Shown one piece after another: positions 52,201-62,076 of a stretch of 64,000 nucleotides of DNA; the first letter of the stretch is position 1; the number at the start of each line of letters is the position of its first letter. Position numbers and translations under genes: made by a program. Below the pieces are notes generated by a model that was not told where the DNA came from, made no database searches, and saw nothing but the letters and a program-made list of their open reading frames with translations. Source of the stretch: Leptidea sinapis (taxonomy: Eukaryota > Arthropoda > Insecta > Lepidoptera > Pieridae); the NCBI RefSeq assembly GCF_905404315.1, contig NC_066279.1, forward strand, positions 5,220,501-5,284,500, read 5' to 3'.

Positions 52201-52803
52201 TCACCTTATAACCCATAGATGACTTGTTAAAGTTGAACCTTAGTTTAGTAGCCAATAAGATCGTGACCTGACCAATGAGCATTCAGAACCCCGCTTCCGC
52301 TCACATCGGTTGATTGACTGAATTGTTTGCATTGCGAATATTTAGGTATATAGAGTCTACTGTGTCATACAGTCGATGCTCTTATCCAACACATTATTTA
52401 GATGGCCCTTTTTCAGTACATAATCGTTGTGGTAATGGAACGAACTCTCCTAATAATTCCACCCACACATGCTCAAGTGACTTAACCAGCTTAACCTTCG
52501 ATATATAATTATTAAAACATAATTAATAACTTTTAATAAACATATATAACCCCCTGCCTAACTGTTTTTGAACTAAATCACTGTATAGTTAATTGTTGAA
52601 CACCAATATCTTTTTTGCCCCAATCCCAATGAAGTGTGTCGCTCTCAACAATCAGATATAATGCTTTAGCAAAGTATAAATTGATATTATTAAAATGCTT
52701 ACCTTAAAACATTCAAACAATGAAAATGGGAAAGTCACGACGACGAGAAGAAACGATAGAAATGTAGCGAATCTTTCCACGCATCCCACTGAATCTGGAT
52801 TTG
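41973..52803 (-). CDS. Stomatin (SPFH/band 7) protein, paralogue 3, exons 2-7
   Basis: Exons are 52803-52703, 51120-50965, 46454-46357, 43993-43832, 42811-42646 and 42134-41973, about 280 aa. This copy is closest to family consensus. Its membrane hairpin carries the conserved Pro (VVVTFPFSLFECFK), followed by VVQEFERAVIFRLGRV, GPGLFFVLPCIDTY, VDLRTVSFDVPPQE, VDAVVYYRIKEPL, STRLLAATTLRNVLG and WGVEVERVEI. The helix follows with LPVQLQRAMAAEAE, and the end with LRYLQSLNTISAEKN, IIFPFPLDFLRTFLG and a Thr-rich tail. Exon 52803-52703 starts in phase 1, so a further 5' exon is needed (see 56032-56035). The exon at 46357 ends in a GC donor (AG|GCAAGT); any GT alternative breaks the frame. It is probably the ancestral-type member of the array, with the membrane scaffold and channel-regulating role known for stomatins. 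Confidence 0.93.
44865..44990 (-). repeat. Interspersed repeat, inverted copy of 36000-36130
   Basis: Complementary to 36000-36130 over about 100 bases (TTGCTACTTCTTCTCATTAG and flanks). It is in a stomatin-3 intron. Confidence 0.7.
45318..45612 (+). repeat. Short non-autonomous repeat, copy 3 of 3, with internal hairpin
   Basis: This is the fullest copy. GCCGCTCAGGATT and AATTCTGAGCGGC form an internal stem, followed by CAACAATTGCGCTCGTCACC and GGCGCCGTTGTGGTACCCAT, ending GCATCCTGTGCAAAGGAG. It has no coding capacity. Confidence 0.8.
46195..46293. repeat. (AT)n tract and perfect 44-bp palindrome
   Basis: About 46 bases of AT repeat are followed by a perfect inverted repeat with no spacer (46250-46293; each arm TTACATACAAAAATAATATA plus two more bases). 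It lies 57-64 bases downstream of the GC splice donor of stomatin-3 in transcript direction. Confidence 0.9.
46635..47065. other. CpG-rich block of unknown origin
   Basis: By eye it holds about 42 CpG dinucleotides in 430 bases, mostly within TCGGA, CCGAA and CGAAA words, set in AT-rich intron DNA of stomatin-3 where CpG is sparse. Short open frames cross it in several registers, but none resembles a known protein. No copy elsewhere in the window. Confidence 0.6.
48895..49075. repeat. Two diverged tandem units of about 83 bp
   Basis: CTAAACC(A/G)T(T/C)C(C/T)C(A/G)AAT(T/C)CAC with CATTCAAATCGTTCCA-type downstream sequence appears at about 48900 and 48983. It resembles the tail of a dispersed repeat. 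Confidence 0.5.
49435..49805 (-). mobile_element. RTE-like LINE 3' end
   Basis: A 73-codon minus-strand frame (49692-49471) encodes the ORF2 tail: MIAKLKWLWAGHIVRRTDGH, LRPRTGRRSVGRPPTRWTKD and NLWGRP. It is 5'-truncated and lies in stomatin-3 DNA in the same orientation as the gene. A decayed relative is at 10335-10785. Confidence 0.85.
49850..50100 (+). mobile_element. Helitron-like element, 5' boundary uncertain
   Basis: It ends CAACGTCCGTCAGGTCAGCTAG-type sequence immediately before T at 50101. The left part has ACGGAACCGTTTGGCCGA, parallel to the other copies' CGGCTTGACCGA block. Confidence 0.65.
51360..51480 (+). repeat. Dispersed repeat fragment (TTTCTTGCGCC family)
   Basis: GTTGAGTTTCTTGCGCCCGT followed by CTTCTCAGGTCTGAGGCATAC is a common lepidopteran dispersed sequence. 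A weaker copy lies at about 34330-34425 and an antisense trace near 27045. Confidence 0.55.
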
Positions 52804-53679
52804 CTGTTTGATGAAATAAAATTAGGCATATAAATATCGAATTAAATAAAACTTCTGACTTAGAATATATTAAATATTTAACACCCTTCGCATTTTGTTA
52901 ATAAAAAATTAAAACTAAGATTCTTGGCTGACAAGTTTTTAGGCATTAGATAACCTAGAGATAACGCGTGAGTTGGATGAAGATTCCAGGAATTCGATAG
53001 TGCTGTGATCTAATTATAATTAAATTTAAACAATGCTTCAAGTTCACATTTTACACTGGGTTAAAATTATGTAAAAAATATTTAATTAATTGTTCATCAT
53101 TTATACCTAATAATTAAATCACAAATTTTTGTTCTGCCTTTCTTCACACACATGTTTAATAAATTTTTCGCCATTTCTCTTACTTGGCGATGAATAATAA
53201 GTCGTAGTTCATGAACGACAACTGATGGACTCGGGTCAGTCATTATTAAATTAAAAAAAATATCACGTGACTATAAATTTAGTGTTAATGCTACATATAT
53301 ATATTATATACACGGTGACTACGGCACAGCACTACACTGTAGGCACACGAGGCGAGGCATGCGGCAAGCGGGGGGAGATTCTCCCGCTCTATACCCCGGG
53401 CACCGACTGCATTCAACTCGCGCGCAAACTGTATGCCATATTGTTTTAATAATTATTGTAAACAAAATATTTTGGCTTTGTGAAAAAGTAATATACTCAA
53501 AACTATACTGAATCTGAGTTTTGCTTTGATAACCTGGCGGACGTAAATGTCTTGTAAGATTAATCAGATATATTACATAGGCTGTGCTTGATTTATATAA
53601 TGTCCTATTATTCTGTAGACTGTCGATGTACTCAAATGTCCAATTATACAATTATATTATAATTTTTGAATAAGAACAG

Positions 53680-53800
53680 AAAATATAAGTGGCTTCATCA
53701 TTTGAGCTGGAAGATGTCTACTGCAAGACAAAGGCGGGAGGCCTTACAAAGATCGCCATGCCAATCGGTCCTGCGCTGGCCTCATCCAACCTATCCATTA
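53680..53800 (-). repeat. Decayed RTE-like 3' end
   Basis: GAAGATGTCTACTGCAAGAC and GGAGGCCTTACAAAGATCGC are degraded forms of the CGTCCACTGCTGGAC...GGCCTCCCCCAAAG end seen at 10365 and 49450. Confidence 0.6.
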
Positions 53801-54299
53801 ACCTCTATAAGTGGGTTATTTGATGGTGGTAAATGTTATCACACTCAGCTTAGTTTTACGTAAGTAAAGTCTGAGCATAGTCTGAGTACGCTCTAGATTT
53901 CAGCCTTAGCGTTAGGGATTATACGCGACCTTCACTGAAGAATCGGCCCACGCTTAATCCCCGACTAAACGATCGGGTTAATCGTCAACGTAAAACTCTG
54001 CTTCAACCAATTCAACACTGTATGCGTTGTAACTGTCCCCGACTAACACTGCGACAGTAGCTATTATGCACTCGTATGTTCCAGTTTAAAATGTGTGGGT
54101 TCGGATGAAATTACAGACACATTAGGCATTCTGTCTGTCTCAGCGTGATGGACACAGTATGACGTAACCAGGGTGGTGTCAGATTACATCTTAGGTGATT
54201 TTATGATCTGATATGAAAACTTTGTTACATACAGAGAGATGCGCTACGGTAAACTACGGTGCGGTGTTCATGCCATTTTCTGTCACATACAACCGATCT

Positions 54300-54420
54300 G
54301 TAATTAACGTCCGTGGGAGGTAATCCTAGGACGATATGAAATGGGTGCTGTTCAAAAAAATGCATACACTAACCTAGAGGCTAGAAATACTGCTGCGATT
54401 CTCTTGGTGTTGCAAGCTAA
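54300..54420 (+). repeat. Decayed Jockey LINE tail
   Basis: AGGACGATATGAAATGGGTG to TTCTCTTGGTGTTGCAAG parallels the segment at 15640-15730 of the Jockey element. Confidence 0.5.
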
Positions 54421-56031
54421 GGAGGCTTTTTTCACTTGTAAGTTGTAACGTTATGTTCGCACGAATGAAGCACGAAAAATTCTTTAAAAATATTATATCT
54501 CGTGCTATTTTACGTTTGCAAAAACAAACAATATTGTAACAGTAAGTAGTGTAAGAAGGTATTAAATACAACCGATGAATATATTACTATACCGCATAAT
54601 TTAGTTTAAATTATTTTTATACAATTAGAAATTTATTTATTTTAATTTAAAATTTGTATGTAAATTGAAATTTATTTAATTCTCGTCCATTGGCTGTGGC
54701 TGAAGTATCATACAAATGCTGGAATTGTCCAGTTAACGTCAGGGTTTCGAATTTGCGTGACGGTGTGAGCGCGCATCATAAAAATGCTCGTTCCATCATA
54801 TATTGCCAGAAAAAAAATCATTAAATTAATAAATTGAAATTGTGTTAATAACAAACTAGTAACTCAGACTAACCAATTCAGTAGTGATTTATTGAATGCA
54901 GTTTCGCGTGAATTCGACGTTTGTGTTATTAATACGATAAGAGTAATAAATCTATCTATATTTGATTCTGAAGCATTTGTTTTATCAAAACACATAAATA
55001 TTATTCACACATTTATAATGCTGAATATTATTTCGCTTATAATGTTTCGAGGTTAGAGGTAATTAGAGAGTAGATTAAAGATAACGGGAATTTTACTCAT
55101 TTCCATAAACTACTATTTAAATCGCGTTTAATTTTAACATAAGTTCCTTTGGTAAATTATCAATATTAATTGATACGTTCCATGTTGACCCATCACGTTC
55201 TTATGGGACGTTTTAAGCCTTCATGTTTGTTTTTTATCCTCTTAATATTCATTTAAAGTAAAATTTTTAAGCTTGTCACACACACATCTTTACGATTACG
55301 TAAAACATTATTTTTGTGAATGTAATAAAATAATTTAAAATCACAATAATTTTAAACAATTATTATGTTACATTAACGGTTTGTCTTAAACTTTACAAAG
55401 GCGATTATTAAATTTTCTTGAATTTGCACAATATTTAACAATAATATTTTAACATAATATTTAAAGAATAAAAGTACTTAAACCGATATATTACTATTTT
55501 GTTACAATAAATTCAAAATATTTTACAAGTGTATTATTAAATATGGCCAGATAATCGCTACAGTAGTCAAAGACCGTATCGTAGGATCAGATAAAGATTA
55601 TTCATAAAACATTTAACTATAATTTAATAATTACTGTAAATCTTGATAAAATTATTTCTTGTTACTACTTCAAAAATTACTCAAGTAGAGTTATGACCAC
55701 ATTATAAAAAAACAAGATATTCACTTTTTAAATGTTTTAATTATTAGATAGATTTCTCTATATCTATAGTACCTATAGAGAAAACTTTGGAAAATTCTAA
55801 TGACAATTCTTTTATTGCATTCCAACGAGACCTTTTATTAATAATCAAAAACTATGTGATGTTTTTTGTAATGTAACAAAAATTAAATTTCATTTAATTG
55901 AAAAAACGAATTTAATACAAAATAAAAGATATTTTTATTGAAATTTGACATTTATAAGTGTCATTTCCGTCTCCTACGTGATTTTGATTTGATTTAATTA
56001 GAAAGTGACACGAGTAAATTGTAATACTTAC

Positions 56032-56035
56032 GCAT
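56032..56035 (-). CDS. Candidate first coding exon of stomatin-3
   Basis: A minus-strand ATG followed by C and a strong donor (ATGC|GTAAGTATT) would join in phase 1 to exon 52803-52703, giving MPNPDSVGC. The intron would be 3.2 kb. Against it, several upstream ATGs precede it within 150 bases. An alternative start at 53243 (MTDPS...) has its good donor in the wrong phase. Confidence 0.4.
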
Positions 56036-57249
56036 TTGTATTGTGATAGCGCAAGACGTGCCCGTATCACAATCTAGAACGATTAAAATCACCATCATTA
56101 CGATATTTGCGAATCAACTTCCGGAGACATAAATCCATTGTAACTGCTAATTACTCACGACTCGGCACATTATCTCGTCTCGTATTCATAGATCTAGTCT
56201 CAGTACGCATGCTGTAATTACACTATCAATTATCCGTTCCCTCTATTAGAATAGCGATGATAAACGCTCATAACAATTACTCGGCCAACGATCTCCCACT
56301 GCGCTGACAAACGAACTAACTTACTGTCAGAAGAGTCTGCATGTTTACTCGACCCAAAAACATCGTTTCCAACTAAAAATATCAATTACAATACGATCTG
56401 AAATGTACGATAAATTTGTAATAGATGCGTTTAAAATGTATTTACGTAATTCGAGGTAGCACTCCACTTCGCCCGAATCCTTGTCGAGGCAACCGAAATC
56501 CATGTGTATCGTGCAAAGCGGCGTATATCGCATTGACTGGTTTGTGAATCAATCAATAATAAGTGTCTGATCGATTCGGTGTCTATATCCGTACTAAAGT
56601 AGAGAAGATAAGGTTCATTTTTAAAATAAATAAATTACGTACTTTCCATATTACGGCAAGTAACACAGGCTAGGATGCGGTGCTTCGTATAACTACGTTC
56701 CAAAGTACACTGTGAGGATGTTTACACAATAGCCTATCTGAAGCAATATTATTTTAAAGGCAGTCCATAATACCGATAAGATGCAGATCTAAACATATTG
56801 ATGTATTTATTTTAGGACTGGGTTAAGGTGTATATTGCCTAAGAGGAAATTGTCTATTAGTTTTCAATATGGCCTTCACGATAACGTTGGGAATGGGTTT
56901 TCTTAAAGCTTAAGTTTGTAGTTTCTTATATAATAGAAATCACACGTGGTATACTATTTAATGGATGGATGGTGTTAAATATACAAATAAACAAAGGCTC
57001 GTTATTTAGAGCGCATAAATATTATGTTAGTGAAACTAAATAATTCAGTAGATCTGCGTTGAAATAGGTCATTGTTTGGGAATGAAGCGGTCAAGCAAGG
57101 TCAGATTTTTATATACCAAGTCTTGCCATAAATATTGAAACAAAGAAAAAAAAATTCTATTGCAAATAACATTTATTACTTTTCAGTGTGTTAGTTTTAT
57201 ACTTAAAAATAAAACGATCTAAAATATAAAAAGCTTATTCGAAGTGTAG
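56036..57249. other. Intergenic stretch, no gene seen
   Basis: It probably contains the stomatin-3 promoter and 5' UTR if the 56.03-kb exon is right. Otherwise it is AT-rich DNA with only short unrelated frames. Confidence 0.5.
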
Positions 57250-57890
57250 TGCAGTCCTTTAAACGTTGAGGCCAGTAATCAAAACAAACACGCAGTCTTT
57301 CCATGGGAAAATTCTTCAATGGCAATCGTACGGTTTGTTTTAGGGACTCCAAATTATCATGGCGTTTAGACAAAGGCGTAGTCTCTAAAACTGACCATAA
57401 ATCATAATCCAGTGGATTAAGATCGGGACTAGACTAAGGCCAGTCTTCAGTTCTGATGAAGTCCGAAACGTTAGTTTCCAACCAAGATTGCGTAGACCGA
57501 GCTTTATTTTTCTTGAACTCCCTTTGCGTACCGCTTCAGTAGTGTGTCGATTTTACCACTCTATTTATTTTTAAATATTCAGTTAAGAAATTACCAGTAC
57601 GTCTCTTATAGGTTGCAAGTCCTAAATCTACTTTTAAAATAGGCGACATGGTTCCCTAGCACCTATGCTATCGTCATCTCCCGATATAAAATATTTTGCT
57701 TTCGGACAGGATTTCTTAACACCTTAACACCTACGTGGACGGCCAGATCCTTCACTGTCAAAAACAGAGGATTTCTCATAGTACTTATAAATAGCCCGGT
57801 ACACAAACATTTTACTAATACCATACCTACCATGTGTAATGCAATCACAGCGATTCGGTTCTCTTTATCACCCCACTCCATTTGAACATC
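57250..57890 (-). pseudogene. Tc1/mariner-like transposase remnant, internally deleted
   Basis: On the minus strand the N-terminal helix-turn-helix start is readable (MEWGDKENRIAVIALH, then RNPVRKQNILYREMTIA in 57881-57663). The C-terminal catalytic part is also readable near 57400: SSPDLNPLDYDLWS, which holds a catalytic Asp of the DD(D) triad. The central part with the other two Asp residues is missing. A TAG stop directly precedes the SSPDLNP motif. The copy cannot encode an active transposase. Confidence 0.8.
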
Positions 57891-58098
57891 GCAAATTATT
57901 GTTCAATGTATTGGCGGCAAAATGAGAAAACTCAATGAACAATCATATAAAAATGTCAGATTCCAAATTCAAATATAATATTTTGTTTATTTTTAATTGC
58001 AACAGTATTTATGGCCAGACTAAGTATATACAATATCAGCTGTACCTATCCCAAAATAGGGAGGCAGAGATAACAAACTTGAATTTTTTTTGATAATG

Positions 58099-58554
58099 TT
58101 AAAGCGAAGAGTAAGCAGAAAACACGCAAACATGGTGTTTTAAGACAAGTTTTGTGGTGAAAGTATAGCATTTCGAGCTATGCTATTCGAGCACACTACT
58201 TAATCCTATTACACATATCCTTAAGTCTTATTTGTAGGTTGCTAATGCTTGCTGTTGGTGATAGTTAACACTGCCGAGCCTTTTTGAATTACCACTTTTC
58301 TTTGAAGTTAAACAAGTTTTTTGGCATGGCGTGACGCATTTTTTTGGTACTTCTCCCAGAAAAGTTATTCTTATAGCTTGTACTTTTTTGTGTAGGTTCA
58401 TTTATTCAGATTAGTAGTGAATAACGAGGATTGTAAGCATATAAACTGTTTTCCACCCAAGAATTTTGAAAATATTGGCTTTGTTACATAGATGGCGGGC
58501 CGGCGGCCGTGAACTCATATCGCTCAAGGTCGCTGGCATTTAGTGTCGCCTTAA
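58099..58554 (+). mobile_element. TTAA-flanked MITE, copy 1
   Basis: TTAA stands at both ends. The element starts (A/G)GCGAAGAGTAAGCAG and ends TTTAGTGTCGCC, with short inverted ends (GGCGA/TCGCC). A closely matching copy lies at 60051-60498. There is no coding content. TTAA targets are characteristic of piggyBac-type transposases, so a piggyBac-mobilised MITE is the likely class. Confidence 0.75.
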
Positions 58555-58625
58555 GTGATCACAGTCTCCCACATTCAGTGTTTTTGCCGTAGGCCTGACA
58601 TAGTTGCCTTTTCTTTGGTGTTCCT
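58555..58625 (-). repeat. LINE-tail fragment, minus orientation
   Basis: The minus strand reads GACTGTGATCACTTA and GGCCTACGGCAAAAACACTG, which parallels the end of lepidopteran Jockey-like elements. It directly abuts the MITE. Confidence 0.4.
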
Positions 58626-58837
58626 CACTTGGTCCATTTATGATACAATGATCACTGTCAATATTAAATATTAACTCTGTAAATTTGTGCAGGTAATCAT
58701 CCTTCATCCGTCCTCTATACATAATCACAACCACTCCACCATTTTATTAATTATTAATTTATAAATTATTCGCTGAATTATGTTTAGTTCAAGTATGCAT
58801 TTCATGGTGCATTTCTTTAAATGAAAACCACGTACAC

Positions 58838-58958
58838 CTTAAAAAGCGCGTATACCTTCCATAAAGCCCGACAACGCTCCTGAAACGAATATCGGCGGCG
58901 GTGATCACTTAACACCAGGTGACCCGTACGCTCGTTTGTCCTCCTTTTCATAAAAAAA
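58838..58958 (+). mobile_element. Jockey LINE 3' tail, 5'-truncated
   Basis: From AAAAAGCGCGTATACCTTCC to GGTGATCACTTAACACCAGG, GACCCGTACGCTCGTTTGTC and a short A-run, it matches the end of the 14085-15805 element. Confidence 0.85.
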
Positions 58959-60050
58959 CGTAGCGATACTTCAATTAATAATTATTATTTACATAATTAT
59001 CATTTTAAATGCATTAACATACCGGTAAGTCTAGGTCTGTTCGTAAGTATCTATCCCTACTCTGTGGTTAAGGTTACTAGGACTTATTCATATACCTGTA
59101 GTTGTTCTTATAACATTTGCAATAAGTATGTATGTGCCCCTGACATTTTAGCAGAATTTTGCAGATAAATAGCATGTCAGTTCGTTGATTAGTATCGTTT
59201 CTTGAAGCATTTAAAAATAAAATATACATTTTTATAAATAGTTAACTAGCAAACAAAAATATTTTTTTCTTTTGACGGACGTTGTATTTGAATAATAATA
59301 TTTTCATTTCTCATACTCGGAAAGTATTTTTGTTTTGATCTGATTATTGGGTAGAAAATGCTGCTTCCCTCCACAGAGAGGGAATAATTCATACAAATTA
59401 CTTCCTACCTAAGGGCCGGAATAAACTTTAAAAATAGAACTGCTGTCAGCTGTGAAGAGTTTTATGTAAAAAAAAACTAATAAAAAAATGATGGAGCCAT
59501 GTGACCTTCTAAACAGCCAGTGTGAACTTAGCGCAAATTCTTTGAGCGGAATAAGCCGCAACAATTACCCGGTGAGTTCCATATTTAAAATTCAAAAAGT
59601 CGACATAAATTGTCCTAATTTGACATTTAATTTTAAATAGGTACTACTAAATTTATATTTTATGTATGAATTGTTTAGATAAACAAATAGTTTTATTTTC
59701 CTCGTATTTGAAATGAAAAGTAGAGTGTTTAACACGGGTAAAAGAATCAATTCCTACTCGGACTATAGTCGTCTAAATACCCCAGAAATTGATTCTTTCG
59801 ACCCTCGGTTCACAATCTACTATTCATTATCTGTACAGTTTTCCTATATCTGTTTCATCTTCTAGGTTTTTTTTTGTTAACTACTTATTGAAGATCTCTG
59901 ACAGTCTAGCATTCAATATTTTCTTCTTTATCACTCAGATCGACCTTGAACTTCAGTGGCCTTCTCACGCTCACCACAAAATTACTTTTTCCACTTTATT
60001 TATACGGACTAATAAAGAAGACAAGAATCAACTTTTATTTATTTATTTAT

Positions 60051-60498
60051 CTAAGGCGAAGAGTAAGCAGAAAACACGCAAACATGGTGTTTTTAGACAA
60101 GTTTTGTGGTGAAAGTATAGCATTTCGAGTTATGAACACTACTTAATCCTGTTACACAATATCCTTAAGTCTTATTTGTAGGTTACTAATGCTTGCTGTT
60201 GGTTATAGTTAACACTGCCGAGCCTTTTTGAACTACCACTTTTCTTTGAAGTTAAACAAGTTTTTTGTCATGGCGTGACGCATTTTTTTGGTACTTCTCT
60301 CATAAAAGTTATTTTTATATATTGTTCTTTTTTGTGTAGGTTCATTTATTCAGATTAGTAGAGAATAACGAGGATTGTAAGCATATAAACTGTTTTCCAC
60401 GCAAGAATTTTGAAAATATTGGCCTTTTTACATAGATGGCGGGCCGGCAGCAGTGAACTCATATCGCTCAAGGTCGCTGGCATTTAGTGTCGCCTTAA
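60051..60498 (+). mobile_element. TTAA-flanked MITE, copy 2
   Basis: Over 90% similar by eye to 58099-58554 along its whole length and in the same orientation. The left target reads CTAA instead of TTAA; the right is TTAA. The start GGCGAAGAGTAAGCAG is intact. The open frame 59789-60112 runs into it by chance. Confidence 0.78.
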
Positions 60499-60519
60499 CA
60501 CCAACAAGATAAACACTAA

Positions 60520-62060
60520 CAAAAGTATAATAATATTATTACAATAAATAATAAATTCTAAGTGTTGGCTTAATTATAGGTGTTACACACATTTCAAAAA
60601 CATAGACACAAACATATTTAATTACAATGAATGCAAACATTATCGGAATATTTACAAATTGAATTAAACGCAAATGAATAAGAAATCAATAATATTTTAT
60701 AATAATTAAAACATGCATCATTTCACAATTATATAAAACAGACTTAAACTTATCAGTATTTATAAATTATTTGAATAAAATATACTTTTTGCCTATCATT
60801 TACAAATAAAAATATTTTATGAATATAAATGAAATAAATTCCGTTTAAATGACGAAAAATTGTCTGAAAATATATCCATATCAACTTTTTTTTCTTTATC
60901 CTTTTCTTTATTAACAGTAGTTGTTATGACACCAATACATTTCTTATGTGATAATTTATATATAGCATTATAACTCAACATCAATCTATTAATTGGAGAA
61001 TAGCGTCTTTGACGTGAGCGTGTGCTTTTTTCTACGAATGGCATAATGGCAACGCTCCTGTGATTCCTCTGGTGTTGCAAGAGATTGTGGGCGGCGGTGA
61101 TCACTTAACAACAGGTGACCCGTATGCTCGTTTGTCCTCCTATTCCAAAAAAAAAAGACGACGGCCTTATTGTCTTTAGTGGGGCACGAATATTTAATTG
61201 AGCTAATAAATAGGTACTATCAATGACGCCATTCACCAACTTATATAAGAAAGTAAGATCGAGGAGCTGTCTTCGATTTGAAAGTGACTGAAACTTGAAG
61301 TACTTTAATTTATCCTCGTAACTTCTAAGAGTTTTAACTAGATTATGATCGTAAGATAGATGCAAAAGAAATCTTTTTTGTATTCTTTCGATTCTTTGTG
61401 AGTAAATATTAAAGTGTGTATTCCATACAACGCTGCAGTATTCCATGATACTACGTACCAAAGCTGAGTAAATAATTATTTTAGTTTGAGCATCCCTAAA
61501 TTGCTTACAGTTACGAAAGAGGAAGCCAAGAGTCCTAAAACCCTTGCTAACAATATTATCTATGTCGATTTTACAGCGGAGCTTCTTGTCTAGCGTAACT
61601 CCTAAATCCCGTATGTGAAGAACTTCAGACAAAAGACTACCATCAATGTAATATGATGTTGCAAGAGATGTTTTCATTCTAGAAAATTTCATAACATGAC
61701 ACTTGTTAGCATTTAAAATCATGCCATTGTTACGACACCACAATAACAAATTGTTTAAGTCTTCCTGTAAAAACTCTGCATCTGCATTTGAAGAGACAGG
61801 TCTAGAGATCTTAAGATCGTCAGCGAATAAGTAAAACTTAGAATTCCTAAGGCAATTACTGATGTCGTTAATAAATATGTTAAAGAACAAATGCCCTAGA
61901 TGACCCTTAGACCCTTGAGGTACACCAGAATAGGCGTAAAATGGCTCAGAAGCATAACCATTAACAACAACAGTAGATGACCGATTGGCAAGGTACGATT
62001 TAAACCAGTTCAGCAATGGGTCTGATATACCTATGCACTTGGCTATACAGGTCGTCATAT
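60520..62060 (-). mobile_element. LINE with long open reverse transcriptase, 5'-truncated and interrupted
   Basis: The RT is open from about 62055 down to 61157. It begins at KCIGISDPLLNWFKSYL, continues through GVPQGS and FINDISNCL, and keeps the polymerase box FADD (FYLFADDLKI). The C-terminal region includes NIYSQRIERIQKRFLLHLSY. After a 109-bp foreign insert (61048-61156) it resumes as PFVEKSTRSRQRRYSPINRL and ends in SFKRN. The spacing after GVPQGS is two residues longer than usual. Poly-TAATAT-like sequence marks the 3' end at about 60525. The fingers region and all of ORF1 and endonuclease are absent. Confidence 0.85.
61048..61156 (+). mobile_element. Nested Jockey LINE tail inserted in the RT
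   Basis: It runs from GGCAACGCTCCTGTGATTCC to GACCCGTATGCTCGTTTGTC and ten A residues (61147-61156), in antisense orientation to the host LINE. Because it reads open in antisense, it disguises the true RT end. No obvious target duplication is seen. Confidence 0.85.
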
Positions 62061-62076
62061 AATGTACATATAACAC

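Noticed and set aside
53183..53243. Alternative first exon of stomatin-3 (MTDPSPSVVV...)
   Set aside because: Its strong donor CAA|GTAAGA is phase 0, which does not join exon 52803-52703 (phase 1). Only a weak donor would fit.
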